A stretch of DNA of 64,000 nucleotides from Bacteroides sp. OF04-15BH (lineage in GTDB: Bacteria; Bacteroidota; Bacteroidia; Bacteroidales; Bacteroidaceae): positions 6,806 through 70,805 of the forward strand of contig NZ_QUEM01000020.1 in the NCBI RefSeq assembly GCF_003477995.1, given 5' to 3'. How positions within the stretch are numbered: the first letter of the stretch is position 1; each line of letters opens with the position of its first letter. Positions 8,568-17,676 of the stretch are shown piece after piece. A program made the position numbers and the translations under genes. The notes beneath the pieces were generated by a model, which was given only the letters and a program-made list of their open reading frames with translations, was not told the DNA's origin and searched no databases.

Positions 8568-9341
8568 TTATTGCTGCAAGTCTTTCATTAGTCGGTCCAA
8601 GGCGTCCCCTGCGTTTCCGGATTCTTCCAACAGACTGATGAATTTACTGCCGATGATGGTTCCGGCGGCATTGGCGCGTGCCGTTTCCAGTGTCTGGCGG
8701 TTGCTGATGCCGAATCCGATGAGGCGCGGATTCTTCAGATTCATGTGATTCACCCGATTGAAGTATTCCTGCAAAGGGTCTCCAAAAGATTTCTGTGCGC
8801 CGGTAATGGCTGCAGAGGATACCATATAGATAAAGCCGTCTGTATGCTGGTCTATGAGTCGGATGCGTTCTTCTTCCGTGGCGGGAGTGATGAGCATGAT
8901 CATTTTCAGGTCATAGCGGTCGGCTACTGGCTTGTATTCTTCTAGATAATTACGGAAAGGCAGGTCGGGGATAATCATGCCGTCAATGCCGCATTCCGAG
9001 CATGCCTGACAGAAAGCCTCGAAGCCAAAACGCATGATGGGGTTCAGATATCCCATGATGACCAGAGGAATCTGTACGGACTGACGGATATTACGCAGCT
9101 GCTCAAAGAGCAGACGCAGCGACATGCCGTTGTTTAATGCCTGACGGGTGGCTTTTTGGATAACAGGCCCGTCGGCCAGCGGATCACTGAACGGGATGCC
9201 GATCTCTATCAGATCCACTCCTTTGTTTTCTAATGTACGGATGATTTCTGCGGTACTGTCCAATTGAGGATGTCCGGCACAGAAGTAAAGAGAAAAGATA
9301 TTCTGTTTTTTCTCTTGGAATAATTTGTTGATGCGGTTCAT
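8568..9341 (-). CDS. trpA: tryptophan synthase alpha subunit
   Basis: 257 aa, the normal length for TrpA, which cleaves indole-3-glycerol phosphate to indole and glyceraldehyde-3-phosphate in complex with TrpB. Visible hallmarks are the catalytic Glu in DLIEIGIPFSDPLADGP, the IPDLPF segment carrying the catalytic Asp (near residue 136), and the phosphate-binding GFGISNRQT near the C-terminus. It is the last gene of the trpB-E-G-D-C-F-A operon, 16 bp after trpF, and is followed by a terminator. Confidence 0.97.
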   Translation of the reverse strand: MNRINKLFQEKKQNIFSLYFCAGHPQLDSTAEIIRTLENKGVDLIEIGIPFSDPLADGPVIQKATRQALNNGMSLRLLFEQLRNIRQSVQIPLVIMGYLNPIMRFGFEAFCQACSECGIDGMIIPDLPFRNYLEEYKPVADRYDLKMIMLITPATEEERIRLIDQHTDGFIYMVSSAAITGAQKSFGDPLQEYFNRVNHMNLKNPRLIGFGISNRQTLETARANAAGTIIGSKFISLLEESGNAGDALDRLMKDLQQ

Positions 9342-9357
9342 TTTGTGTCTGATGTAT

Positions 9358-9999
9358 TTATGAGTTCAATTGTGTCAGAAAATTTTTCAGTAGGGTAGCG
9401 TCTTTCAGTCCCGGGGATATTTCAAAGCGTGAATTCAGATCAATACCGACGCAGAGCGGGTGGTGGAATTCTTGTAGGCGATGAGTATCATTTGGACCGA
9501 TGCCGCCACTCAGTAAGAAGGGAAGCGTACCGGAATAGTGTTGCAGGATTTGCCACTCGAACTGTTTGCCGCTGCCTCCGGGAAGAGGGGTTTTCGTATC
9601 GAAGAGCAGAAAGTGGCACAGATTTTCGTATTTCTGGACTGGTGCCAGATCTTCGGGCGTTGAAATGCTGAATGCCTTGATGAGCTGCACGGACGCGAGT
9701 CCGCTTTGATTCAGATTCTGGCGCAGATGGTGACAAAATTCCGGGGATTCCTGTCCGTGGAGCTGCACATAAGAAAGACCATAGGTGCGTACCGTGGACA
9801 GGATATATTCTGGGCTTGCGTTGACAAACACGCCGGTGCGGGCACAGGCCGGCAGATAGTCCGGCTTTTGGGATACGTAACGAGCGGACGGCTCCCAAAA
9901 GATAAATCCCATCATGTCAATGCCCAATGCTTCTACTTGCCGGATATTGTCACTTTGGCGCATGCCACATACTTTAATACAGGAGAATGGCTTTTTCAT
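9358..9999 (-). CDS. trpF: phosphoribosylanthranilate isomerase
   Basis: 213-aa TIM-barrel enzyme that isomerises N-(5-phosphoribosyl)anthranilate to the deoxyribulose form. The N-terminal KVCGMRQSDNI contains the catalytic Cys; GFIFWEPSARYV, VQLHGQESP, LLFDTKTPLPGGSGKQFEW (catalytic Asp) and LSGGIGPND (phosphate site) follow in the expected order. Its ATG overlaps the trpC stop by 4 bp, so the two are translationally coupled. TrpC and TrpF are separate genes here, not fused as in enterobacteria. Confidence 0.96.
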   Translation of the reverse strand: MKKPFSCIKVCGMRQSDNIRQVEALGIDMMGFIFWEPSARYVSQKPDYLPACARTGVFVNASPEYILSTVRTYGLSYVQLHGQESPEFCHHLRQNLNQSGLASVQLIKAFSISTPEDLAPVQKYENLCHFLLFDTKTPLPGGSGKQFEWQILQHYSGTLPFLLSGGIGPNDTHRLQEFHHPLCVGIDLNSRFEISPGLKDATLLKNFLTQLNS

Positions 10000-10799
10000 A
10001 CGTGCATCTGTTCAAGAAAATGTTTCAGGCTGTCGCCCGGATTTTCGGTGCGCATGAACAGTTCTCCGATCAAGAATCCCTGAAAACCCTTTTGGCGCAG
10101 TTCGCGTGCGGTGGCCGCATCCGCAATACCGCTCTCCGAGATGCGGACGGTTTCGCAGGGCAGTTGTTCTGCCAAGAGAAACGAATGTTCGGTATCGGTG
10201 TGGAAGGTACCCAGATTGCGGTTGTTGATACCCACCACATCCACGGCATCGTTCAGATATTCCAGTTCCCGTTCGTGGTGAAGCTCGAGCAATACCTCCA
10301 GTTGCAGTTCCTTTGCCTTGCGGGCCAGAGCGATACAAGTGTTACGTTCCAGTGCAGAAGCGATGAGCAGGATGGCATCTGCTCCCCAAAGACGGGCTTC
10401 ATAGAGTTGGTATTCGTCGCAGATAAAGTCCTTCCGCAAGATGGGGAGGCTTACTTTGGAGCGTGCCGTGAGCAGGTCCTCGCTGCTGCCGCCAAAATAT
10501 TTTGTGTCAGTCAATACGGATAAGGCGGTGGCTCCCCCTTGTTCGTATGCCGGAGCGATGATTGCCGGGTCTGCATTGGGGGAGATCCATCCTTTTGAGG
10601 GAGATTTTCGCTTGAATTCGCTGATAATGCCACTGTTGGAGCTGCGTAAAGCCTGACTTAGAGAATGAGTAGGGCGGAGCTGGCGTTGGCAATAGCACTC
10701 CTTTAACAGATTTGCCAGTACCGACAACGGTACTTCCCGTTTGCTAGCTTCTACTTCATGGCGTTTGTGAGCCATGATTTCTTCCAATATATCTTTCAT
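9996..10799 (-). CDS. trpC: indole-3-glycerol phosphate synthase
   Basis: 267 aa. It closes the indole ring by decarboxylative cyclisation of the TrpF product. Seen in order are the N-terminal MKDILEEIMAHKRHEV helix, ISEFKRKSPSKGWI with the catalytic Lys, ALSVLTDTKYFGGS, LPILRKDFICDEYQ, the VVGINNRNLGTF phosphate region, and SESGI near residue 218. Length and motif order are normal. It lies 41 bp downstream of trpD and overlaps trpF by 4 bp. Confidence 0.97.
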   Translation of the reverse strand: MKDILEEIMAHKRHEVEASKREVPLSVLANLLKECYCQRQLRPTHSLSQALRSSNSGIISEFKRKSPSKGWISPNADPAIIAPAYEQGGATALSVLTDTKYFGGSSEDLLTARSKVSLPILRKDFICDEYQLYEARLWGADAILLIASALERNTCIALARKAKELQLEVLLELHHERELEYLNDAVDVVGINNRNLGTFHTDTEHSFLLAEQLPCETVRISESGIADAATARELRQKGFQGFLIGELFMRTENPGDSLKHFLEQMHV

Positions 10800-10840
10800 C
10801 GTGTTTGTGGTGTTTGTTTGAGAATCGTTTCCTGTTGTCT

Positions 10841-11836
10841 TCAGCTGTTCTGTTCGATGTAGCGTAGCAGAGTCTGATAAGCTTTCCCGCTCTCCAGAGC
10901 TTCGCGTGCCCGAGCCAGGCAGTCGCCCATCTCCAGATCCGGTTCCATAACCTTGATGGCAAAGGCGGCGTTTACCAGAACAACAGTTTTACGGCTTTCA
11001 TTGCTTTCGTTTTTGAGGATGCTCACGAAAATGTCGCGTGCCTCTTCCACCGACTCGCCGCCGTATATTTCTTCCGGGCGGATGACGGGCAATCCTAAAT
11101 CCTTTGGCGTAAATATCTGTTCCATGCCCGGAGTTTTGATCTTGAAGGTGCCTGTGAGTGAGATTTCATCGTAACCGTCCATACTGTTTACGATACCGTA
11201 ATTGATGTCCAATTGTTGGTTTACGGTGCTGTACAGGCGCATCTGATTCAGGGTGGCCACGCCGAGCAGTTGGTTCTTGGGATTGGACGGGTTGACCAGC
11301 GGTCCCAGCAGATTGAAACAAGTGGGGATTTGCATCGCCTTTCTTACCGGAGCCACAAACTTCATTCCTTGGGCAAAGAGCGGCGCATGCAGGTAGGTAA
11401 ATCCGCAGGTGGCCAGATTGCGGCGCAGCTGATTTTCGTTGTCGGTGAACCGTACACCCAATGCCTCGAGCACATTGCTGGCTCCGGATGTGGAGGTAGA
11501 AGCGTAATTGCCGTGTTTGGCAACCGGATATCCGGCAGCAGCCACTACAAATCCCGAACAGGTGGAAATGTTGAAGGTATTCTTGTTATCGCCACCGGTA
11601 CCGACGATGTCTATGGTGTTGAAGTCCGAGAAATCAAGTGTTTTGCCGCTTTCTTTCAGTCCGTCGCGCAGTCCCAGCAGTTCGTTTACCTGAATGCCTC
11701 GCATCAGGAGTGAAGTCAGAAAGGCAGTGATCTGTACGTCGGTATATTTTTCTTGGGTGATGTCGAGCATGATTTGCCGGGTTTCTTCCCGACTTAGAGT
11801 TTCATTCTCGACCAGTCGTGTCAGAATCTGTTTCAT
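10841..11836 (-). CDS. trpD: anthranilate phosphoribosyltransferase
   Basis: 331 aa. It joins anthranilate to PRPP. Diagnostic segments are the DIVGTGGDNKNTFNIST loop for PRPP and Mg, KHGNYASTSTSGASNVLEALG, and LGPLVNPSNPKNQLLGV. It is a stand-alone TrpD, not fused to the glutaminase as in E. coli. The start at 11836 overlaps the end of trpG by 35 bp, unusually long but with a good N-terminus (MKQILTRLVENE); a later start would remove the first helix. Confidence 0.96.
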   Translation of the reverse strand: MKQILTRLVENETLSREETRQIMLDITQEKYTDVQITAFLTSLLMRGIQVNELLGLRDGLKESGKTLDFSDFNTIDIVGTGGDNKNTFNISTCSGFVVAAAGYPVAKHGNYASTSTSGASNVLEALGVRFTDNENQLRRNLATCGFTYLHAPLFAQGMKFVAPVRKAMQIPTCFNLLGPLVNPSNPKNQLLGVATLNQMRLYSTVNQQLDINYGIVNSMDGYDEISLTGTFKIKTPGMEQIFTPKDLGLPVIRPEEIYGGESVEEARDIFVSILKNESNESRKTVVLVNAAFAIKVMEPDLEMGDCLARAREALESGKAYQTLLRYIEQNS

Positions 11837-12407
11837 TTGTGTCGTGATGTGTTAGCCAGTTTTTAATGATGTCTTTACCTTGTGGGGTCAGTACCGATTC
11901 CGGATGGAACTGTATGCCGTGGACATCGTATTGTTTGTGTTTCAGTGCCATGATCTGTCCTTCATCGCTCCAGGCGGTTACTTCCAGTTCTTCGGGGAAA
12001 TCTTCGCGCGACACTACCCAGGAATGGTAACGTCCGATAGGGAAGGTTTCCGGAAGACCTTGGAACAGATAGTCGTTGTGCTTTTGGTGGCACGGACTCT
12101 GTATGCCGTGGAACACCTGGCTCAGATTGGTGAGCCGGGCACCGAACACCTCGCCGATGGCCTGATGCCCCAGACAGACACCGAGGATAGGTTTCTTTCC
12201 GGCATAAGTGCGGATGGTGTCGAGCAGCAGGCCTGCCTCTTCGGGAATGCCCGGTCCGGGACTGAGAATAATCTTGTCGAAGGCCTGCAAATCCTCCATG
12301 CGGAACTGATCATTGCGCCATACGGTTACTTCCGCTCCCAGCTCCTTGACCATGTGACTCAGGTTGAAGGTAAACGAGTCGTAATTGTCGATGATAACTA
12401 CTTTCAT
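11802..12407 (-). CDS. trpG: anthranilate synthase glutaminase subunit
   Basis: 201-aa class I glutamine amidotransferase that feeds ammonia to TrpE. The catalytic Cys lies in PILGVCLGHQAIGE (near residue 80) and the His-Glu pair in GIQFHPESVLTPQG (near residue 170). The N-terminus VVIIDNYDSFTFNL is typical of TrpG/PabA. It sits 25 bp after trpE. A shared role with p-aminobenzoate synthase is possible in principle, but position inside a complete trp operon favours tryptophan. Confidence 0.96.
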   Translation of the reverse strand: MKVVIIDNYDSFTFNLSHMVKELGAEVTVWRNDQFRMEDLQAFDKIILSPGPGIPEEAGLLLDTIRTYAGKKPILGVCLGHQAIGEVFGARLTNLSQVFHGIQSPCHQKHNDYLFQGLPETFPIGRYHSWVVSREDFPEELEVTAWSDEGQIMALKHKQYDVHGIQFHPESVLTPQGKDIIKNWLTHHDTNETDSDTTGRE

Positions 12408-12432
12408 ATCCGGTTCTTTTATGGAATCTTAA

Positions 12433-13836
12433 TTAGGAAATCTTTCCGGCCTGTTCGATGGCCTTGCGCAGCGCACCGAGCTTGTTGTTGATTTCCTGGA
12501 GTTCATATTCTTCATTGCTTTGGGCCACGATGCCTCCACCGGCCTGGAACCATAACTCCTGGTTGCGGCTGACAAACGTACGGATGGTAATGGCCTGGTT
12601 CAGGTCGCCGTTCAGTCCGATAAATCCGATGCAGCCGCCATAGGCGCCCCGGTTGTGCGGTTCGTATTGCGAGATCAGTTCCATAGCCTTTACTTTCGGT
12701 GCTCCCGACAGCGTGCCTGCCGGAAATGTGTCGATGAAGGTCTTGATGGCATTGCTCTGCGGCAACAGCTGTCCGCTGACGCGGCTCACCAGATGAATGA
12801 CGTGGCTGTAATACTGCATGTCTTTGTAGAATTCCACCTGCACATGGTCGCAGTTACGGCTCAGATCATTGCGCGCCAAATCTACCAGCATGACATGCTC
12901 TGCATTCTCTTTCGGATCGTGGCGCAGATATTCGGCATTCTTCTGATCCGTTTCCTTGTTGCCGGTGCGTTTGGTGGTGCCGGCAATAGGGTCAATATAG
13001 GCCTTTCCGTTTTCAATCTTGCAGTGCGTTTCCGGTGATGAACCGAAAATGCGGAATCCTCCGAAGTCAAAATAAAACAGATAAGGGCTGGGATTGATGT
13101 GGCGCAGGGCGCGGTACAGGTTGAAGTCATCTCCTTCAAACCGTTGGATGAAGCGCCGGCTCAATACAATCTGAAACACATCGCCGCGCATGCAGTGGGC
13201 AATACCCTTGCGGATGTTGCTCTTGTGCTCCTCATCCGTCAGGGTGCTGGTGATGTCGCCAACGGGACGGAAGGAGTAGGCGGTGAATTTCCGGTTCAGA
13301 ATCATTTTCTCCAGTTCTTCAAGACCATCCTCTTCACCTTCAGAAACAAGTTCCAGTAAGGTCAGAGAGTTGTTGAAGTGATCGAACACGATGACCTGCT
13401 TGTAGAGTATATAGATCAGGTCCGGCGCGTCGTTCTTTTCGGAAACACTGTCTTTGATGGGGATATGTTCGAAATAACGTATGGCGTTGAAAGAGGTGAA
13501 GCCATAGAGTCCGCAATATTGGCTGTATTCGCCTTCTACGGCAAACCGGTTCAGAAAACCGTTGAGCACATCTTCGGTTCTGCAAGTGTCGTCAATGTTT
13601 TGTTCTGTGTTTGTGCCGTCGGGAAATGAAGCCTTTGCCCGCCCATGGCCAATCTCGATGCTGGCCATGGGGTTCAAGGCGATAAATGAACGGCTGTTGT
13701 CGTTGCCGTGATAATCAGAACTTTCCATCAGGGCGCTTTGAGGATATAAGTCGCGCACCTTGAGGTAAGTGCTTACGGGCGTCAGCAGGTCGCCCAGAAT
13801 TTGTCGTGATTTTACGTGATATTTGTGTGGTTGCAT
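12433..13836 (-). CDS. trpE: anthranilate synthase component I
   Basis: 467-aa chorismate-utilising enzyme that makes anthranilate with TrpG. The C-terminal catalytic half shows RRFIQRFEGDDFNLYRAL, the SPETH segment, IAGTTKRTGN, LVDLARNDLSRNCD, FPAGTLSGAPKVKAMELI and GAYGGCIGFIGLNGDLNQ. The N-terminal region (residues about 35-65), which binds feedback tryptophan in this family, includes LMESSDYHGNDNSRS, consistent with an LLES-type inhibition element. It lies 12 bp after trpB. Confidence 0.97.
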   Translation of the reverse strand: MQPHKYHVKSRQILGDLLTPVSTYLKVRDLYPQSALMESSDYHGNDNSRSFIALNPMASIEIGHGRAKASFPDGTNTEQNIDDTCRTEDVLNGFLNRFAVEGEYSQYCGLYGFTSFNAIRYFEHIPIKDSVSEKNDAPDLIYILYKQVIVFDHFNNSLTLLELVSEGEEDGLEELEKMILNRKFTAYSFRPVGDITSTLTDEEHKSNIRKGIAHCMRGDVFQIVLSRRFIQRFEGDDFNLYRALRHINPSPYLFYFDFGGFRIFGSSPETHCKIENGKAYIDPIAGTTKRTGNKETDQKNAEYLRHDPKENAEHVMLVDLARNDLSRNCDHVQVEFYKDMQYYSHVIHLVSRVSGQLLPQSNAIKTFIDTFPAGTLSGAPKVKAMELISQYEPHNRGAYGGCIGFIGLNGDLNQAITIRTFVSRNQELWFQAGGGIVAQSNEEYELQEINNKLGALRKAIEQAGKIS

Positions 13837-13848
13837 GTGTCGTGTGTC

Positions 13849-15048
13849 TTAGTCGTTCGGACAGAATTCGTCTTTGTGTGCCAGATAAGTTTCCAAATCC
13901 TTGTCACCGCGTCCGCTTACGGTGAGCACCACAACATCGTCTTTCTTGAAGTTCATTTTCGGAAGCATGGCTAGCGCGTGAGAAGACTCCAGAGCCGGGA
14001 TGATACCTTCCAGGCGGGTCAGTTCAAAAGCGGCACGCAGCGCCTCGTCGTCGTTGATCGCCATTACCTGTGCTCTTCTTTCTTTTGCCAGATGAGCGTG
14101 CAGAGGGCCGATTCCCGGATAGTCCAGACCGGCAGAGATGGAATAAGGTTCCTTGATCTGTCCGTTCTCGTCCTGAAGAACCAGAGTGCGGAAACCGTGA
14201 ATGATACCTTCTGTTCCGGCAGTGATAGAAGCGGCAGTCTTTCCGGTGGCAATACCATATCCACCGGCCTCGCCCAATACCAGTTTTACGCGTTCGTCAT
14301 CGATATAGTGATATACGGTTCCTGCGGCATTTGAGCCTCCACCGATGCAGGCCATCAGATAGTCCGGATAGTCGCGTCCTTCTTTCTCCATGAGCTGTTC
14401 CTTGATTTCCTTGCTGATGACGCTTTGCAGGCGGGCTACCAAATCCGGGTAAGGATGAGGTCCTACGGCAGAACCCAACAGATAGAAGGTGTCCTCCGGA
14501 TTGGTACACCAGTCGCGCAGCGCCTCGTTTACGGCATCTGTCAGTGTCTGGCTTCCTGAAGTTACGGAGAATACTTCGGCTCCCAGCATACGCATTTTCT
14601 CTACATTGACATGCTGGCGTTCAATGTCGATGGCACCCATATACACGCGGCAAGGCATGTTCATCAGGGCGCAGGCAGTAGCGGTTGCCACACCATGCTG
14701 TCCGGCACCGGTTTCAGCGATGATTCTCTTCTTGCCCATCTTGCGGGCCAACAGAATCTGGCCGATGGCATTGTTGATTTTATGTGCTCCAGTGTGGTTC
14801 AGGTCCTCACGCTTCAGATAGATCTTGCAGCCGTATTTCTCGCTCAGGCGCTTGGCCAGATACAAAGGAGAAGGGCGGCCTACATAGTCGCGCAGCAGTT
14901 CGTGGAATTCTTTCTGGAACTCTTCGCTTTCCAGGATGGTCAGATACTGCTCTCTCAGCGATTCAATTGCCTTGTGAAGGATTTCGGGAATAAAACTTCC
15001 GCCGAATTCACCATAATAACCGTTTTGATCAATGTTGTAAGATTTCAT
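13849..15048 (-). CDS. trpB: tryptophan synthase beta subunit
   Basis: 399 aa, TrpB1 type. The PLP Lys is in [15 protein letters not shown] (Lys near residue 91). [45 protein letters not shown] (phosphate loop) and [13 protein letters not shown] follow in order. It condenses indole with serine to tryptophan. TrpB leads the operon in this group and so lies directly behind the leader peptide and attenuator; its ATG is about 35 bp past the attenuator hairpin. Confidence 0.98.
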   Translation of the reverse strand: MKSYNIDQNGYYGEFGGSFIPEILHKAIESLREQYLTILESEEFQKEFHELLRDYVGRPSPLYLAKRLSEKYGCKIYLKREDLNHTGAHKINNAIGQILLARKMGKKRIIAETGAGQHGVATATACALMNMPCRVYMGAIDIERQHVNVEKMRMLGAEVFSVTSGSQTLTDAVNEALRDWCTNPEDTFYLLGSAVGPHPYPDLVARLQSVISKEIKEQLMEKEGRDYPDYLMACIGGGSNAAGTVYHYIDDERVKLVLGEAGGYGIATGKTAASITAGTEGIIHGFRTLVLQDENGQIKEPYSISAGLDYPGIGPLHAHLAKERRAQVMAINDDEALRAAFELTRLEGIIPALESSHALAMLPKMNFKKDDVVVLTVSGRGDKDLETYLAHKDEFCPND

Positions 15049-15082
15049 ATTTATATTGTTTTTGGTTGTTGTTTACGGGTAT

Positions 15083-15118
15083 GAAAAAAAGGCTTGTCGC
15101 AAGTACGACAAGCCTTTT
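15083..15118 (-). terminator. trp operon attenuator hairpin
   Basis: On the minus strand GGCTTGTCG pairs perfectly with CGACAAGCC (15091-15099 with 15106-15114, 6-base loop). The stem extends to 13 bp through flanking A/T pairs and ends in a run of seven T. It sits between the leader peptide stop and trpB, where a transcription attenuator should be. A competing antiterminator fold is expected but I could not settle one by eye. Confidence 0.88.
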
Positions 15119-15169
15119 CAGTATCTTTTTATTTCAAGTATGAACACCAAGATATACAAGACTAGCTCC

Positions 15170-15229
15170 TCACGACCTTTTGAGTTCTGAGTAGCGCCAC
15201 CACCAATATGTATTCTTGTTCATGTTCAT
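15170..15229 (-). CDS. trpL: trp leader peptide with three tandem Trp codons
   Basis: A 19-codon frame on the minus strand reads MNMNKNTYWWWRYSELKRS and stops with TGA. Three consecutive TGG codons (positions 9-11) in so short a peptide, followed 52 bp later by a hairpin and T-run and then by trpB, is the classic arrangement for ribosome-mediated attenuation: stalling at the Trp codons when charged tRNA-Trp is scarce should allow read-through. It is too short to be found by length-based gene calling. The start could also be the ATG two codons downstream. Confidence 0.92.
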   Translation of the reverse strand: MNMNKNTYWWWRYSELKRS

Positions 15230-15265
15230 GATTTCTCTTTTTGCTTTTTTGTTTTTGTTACGTTG

Positions 15266-15297
15266 CAAATGTATGTTTTTTATTTGATACATCCAAA
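15266..15297 (-). promoter_or_regulatory. trp operon promoter (TTTG-N20-TACATTTG)
   Basis: On the minus strand TTTG (15294-15297) is followed after exactly 20 bp by TACATTTG (15266-15273), a full match to the Bacteroidetes -33/-7 consensus TTTG...TAnnTTTG. Predicted transcription start is near 15258, about 30 bp before the leader-peptide ATG. Confidence 0.82.
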
Positions 15298-15356
15298 AGA
15301 AAACGGATTTTTTTCTTTCCGTTTTTCATTTTTTTGCTGATCAGGTTTTGTTGCCC

Positions 15357-15914
15357 TTATTTGCCCTGAACGGAGAAGTCATAGGCTACAATATCTCCCG
15401 ATTCGTTGCACGGTGTCTGTTTCAGGTTCACCAGAATATATTCGCCGGGGAAGAGTTCCTCTTTTGGGGTCACGAAGAATCCCATTTCCGGCAGGTTCTC
15501 GATCACGAAGGAGTCGATGTTGATACGGATGGAGCCGCACTCGTTCAGGTCTGCGTATGGCAGACGACGGTGGTCACGACGTTTGTTCAGGCGGATCAGC
15601 GCATAGTCGTTCAGTGTGGCGTCCTTGGGATAGATGACGAAACAAGGCTTTCTTTCTGTCAGCTGTTTGGACTGTTTGCCCCAAAAGTATCGGATCAGCT
15701 TTTTCCCCACATTGATGCCCTGAATGTCCCAACCTTTCTTTTCTTCTGTCTGGCTGGTTACGGAGCGCATCGGGGCTTTTTGGTCGTTGACGATAATGAA
15801 TACGGTTGGGTCTGGAGTAGGCATCTGTGCATGGAGCGCACCGGAAATTCCGAACAGGAGTGCCACCAGGAAAAAGCGCCATGAAGCGTTTCTAAGCATA
15901 AAAATTGATTTCAT
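15357..15914 (-). CDS. exported protein of unknown function
   Basis: 185 aa with a signal peptide: a basic start, a hydrophobic run (FFLVALLFGISGA) and a cleavage site near LHAQ. I do not recognise the family. The body is polar, with segments such as VFIIVNDQKAPMRSV and SFVIENLPEMGFFVTPKEELFPGEYIL that suggest a small beta-rich periplasmic or surface domain. The 5' end overlaps the B3/B4-domain gene by 23 bp, or 8 bp if translation starts at the second ATG (15899, MLRNASWRFF), which also leaves a complete signal peptide. The overlap suggests co-transcription with that gene. Confidence 0.75.
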   Translation of the reverse strand: MKSIFMLRNASWRFFLVALLFGISGALHAQMPTPDPTVFIIVNDQKAPMRSVTSQTEEKKGWDIQGINVGKKLIRYFWGKQSKQLTERKPCFVIYPKDATLNDYALIRLNKRRDHRRLPYADLNECGSIRINIDSFVIENLPEMGFFVTPKEELFPGEYILVNLKQTPCNESGDIVAYDFSVQGK

Positions 15915-16551
15915 AGTCTGTTGTTTTGGTATATTTTATAAATAAGTTGGCTATCATTTCGGCACATGCCTGTACTCCGGAGCGGTTTCCGTCATATCCG
16001 TTGATGAGCACGGTGGTATGCCGTGTGTCCAGACTCAGCTTGGTGCGTTCGTGGTCACTGGTCGGAGTGCCGAATCCTCCGATCTGATCCCGATAAACCG
16101 GCAGTCCTTCAATATTGAGGATGCCGCGTCCGATACCTTCATACGGCTCGTCGGCGTGTCCCACTCCCAGAGCGATGTCACCGATAATCTTATCGGAATC
16201 GAATCCACCGATGGAATATCCCGTAGCCATGGATGCTAAGTTGATCAAATCCACAGCGGTATTGATCTGATACAGATCCTGATTCTTCAGGACTCTCCGG
16301 ATGAGGGATTCGGCTGCCGGACGGTAGCGGCTGGGGTCTTTGCCCAGAGCCTTATAGGCAGCCCGGGTGCTCTGAATGGATTCCATTCCCCGGATATAGT
16401 CCAGATTGTGTGTGCGGATGCGTTCTTCTTCGCTTCGGATTTCTTCCCAGAGTTCCGCATCATATTCTGTGTTTGTGATGGTGGCTGTAAGTGCAGCACC
16501 GATAAAATCCGGGCAGATGTTCCGGATTTCGTCTGTAATTTCTATTTTCAT
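15892..16551 (-). CDS. B3/B4 tRNA-binding-domain protein
   Basis: 219 aa. The whole protein matches the stand-alone B3/B4 domain otherwise found in the beta subunit of phenylalanyl-tRNA synthetase: RAAYKALGKDPSRYRPAAESLIRRV and INTAVDLINLASMATGYSIGGFD are the family's most conserved stretches. Free-standing copies are thought to act on mischarged or amino-acid-like substrates, but their role is not established. The ATG at 16551 (MKIEITDEI) is preferred; 16557 adds two residues. It lies 24 bp past the nuclease gene and overlaps the following unknown exported protein. Confidence 0.85.
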   Translation of the reverse strand: MKIEITDEIRNICPDFIGAALTATITNTEYDAELWEEIRSEEERIRTHNLDYIRGMESIQSTRAAYKALGKDPSRYRPAAESLIRRVLKNQDLYQINTAVDLINLASMATGYSIGGFDSDKIIGDIALGVGHADEPYEGIGRGILNIEGLPVYRDQIGGFGTPTSDHERTKLSLDTRHTTVLINGYDGNRSGVQACAEMIANLFIKYTKTTDYEINFYA

Positions 16552-16575
16552 AACCATTATATATATAATAGGTGT

Positions 16576-17451
16576 TTATTGCCAGTCGTTGACGTTATAG
16601 CTGGCCTCCATTTTATCTTCTACCTCATCCGGCAGTTTGCTGAAGAAGTCAATGCCGGTAAGTTCTTCCACCTCATCTACGCTTACGGCATAGTCTTTCA
16701 GCGGTTTGTTCTGCTTTTTGTGTTTGAACACATATCCGATGGCTTTGGCATCTCCATCCTTTTCCTGCCGCATGACGACTTTATAGAACGCGTCGGGCAC
16801 GGTGATCTTGTTCTGTCCGATGGTTTTGGGATAAGAGCTATAAATAATAGGGCCGCAGACAATATAGATGCTTTGATACTTGCGCGCCCATTTGCGGCAT
16901 TTCTCTTCCAGTTCCTTCCAGTCGCCGCCGTTCAGGCTGTGCAGCTGCGGACACATATTGCTGAAATAGAAACATTCGGTCATGGCCTGCTCGCTGTATT
17001 TGTTGTCGGCAGCCGGGCACATGTGTCCGCGGTCATATCCCGAGCCGCGATAATCACTGTCTTCAGCTGTGCTTCCTTTCTTGACATCCGGGTCCGGCTG
17101 GAAATCATCACTGCGGCTTACGGTTCCTTCCGTTCTGGCTTTGGTCAGTTCCCAGGCCACCCAATTCGGTATTTTGGTGCGCCGGTTGAAGGAAACGGTG
17201 TACCCGTCGTGCCAGATCACCTCTTCGGGACGGTCGGTCAGGAAGGCCGGAATCTCCAGGCGCATCTTTTTGTTGGTGGATGCCTTCTGTTTCTGCGATT
17301 TGCTTTCTGTCTGATGAGAAGCAGACGGAATCCGTGTTGTCAATTCGGCAGACTGCAGTCCCGATTGCTGTAAGAATGTTTGTATCCGGTCAAGGTTCAC
17401 TCCGCCGATTACAGCGATTCCGGCCAGTAAACCTAAAATTTTCTTGGTCAT
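16576..17451 (-). CDS. exported DNA/RNA non-specific endonuclease (NUC1 family)
   Basis: 291 aa with an N-terminal hydrophobic signal or anchor (KKILGLLAGIAVIGGV). The beta-beta-alpha-metal nuclease core is clear: SDYRGSGYDRGHMCPAADNKYS carries the DRGH catalytic His, followed by FYFSNMCPQLHSLNGGDWKELEE with the metal-binding Asn. Such enzymes cut DNA and RNA without sequence preference; export suggests nutrient scavenging or extracellular DNA turnover. An upstream in-frame ATG at 17484 would put eleven residues before the signal, so 17451 is chosen. A TATCTTTG element (17482-17489, minus) lies upstream. Confidence 0.88.
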   Translation of the reverse strand: MTKKILGLLAGIAVIGGVNLDRIQTFLQQSGLQSAELTTRIPSASHQTESKSQKQKASTNKKMRLEIPAFLTDRPEEVIWHDGYTVSFNRRTKIPNWVAWELTKARTEGTVSRSDDFQPDPDVKKGSTAEDSDYRGSGYDRGHMCPAADNKYSEQAMTECFYFSNMCPQLHSLNGGDWKELEEKCRKWARKYQSIYIVCGPIIYSSYPKTIGQNKITVPDAFYKVVMRQEKDGDAKAIGYVFKHKKQNKPLKDYAVSVDEVEELTGIDFFSKLPDEVEDKMEASYNVNDWQ

Positions 17452-17646
17452 AATATGAAGCGTATGTGAAAAATAACGCTGCAAAGATACAAATTTAAAC
17501 CGAATGAGCGTTCACGGATTTCCTTTAGAGATTCTTTTGTGCGCAAGTTTCTGTGGCGGACAGAGGATTCAGTCGGATTGTTTCACAATCGGGTTGCTCC
17601 CGCAAGATTTCTAATTTGATGTATCGCAGAATCAGCTTTATTTTTG

Positions 17647-17654
17647 TATATTTG
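17647..17654 (+). promoter_or_regulatory. -7 element (TATATTTG) for the M6 protease pair
   Basis: Exact TAnnTTTG match 23 bp upstream of the first M6 protease ATG. A TTTG at 17615-17618 is too far (28-bp gap) to be a convincing -33 partner. Confidence 0.5.
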
Positions 17655-17676
17655 CTCAGAATTAATCACTTAGAAC

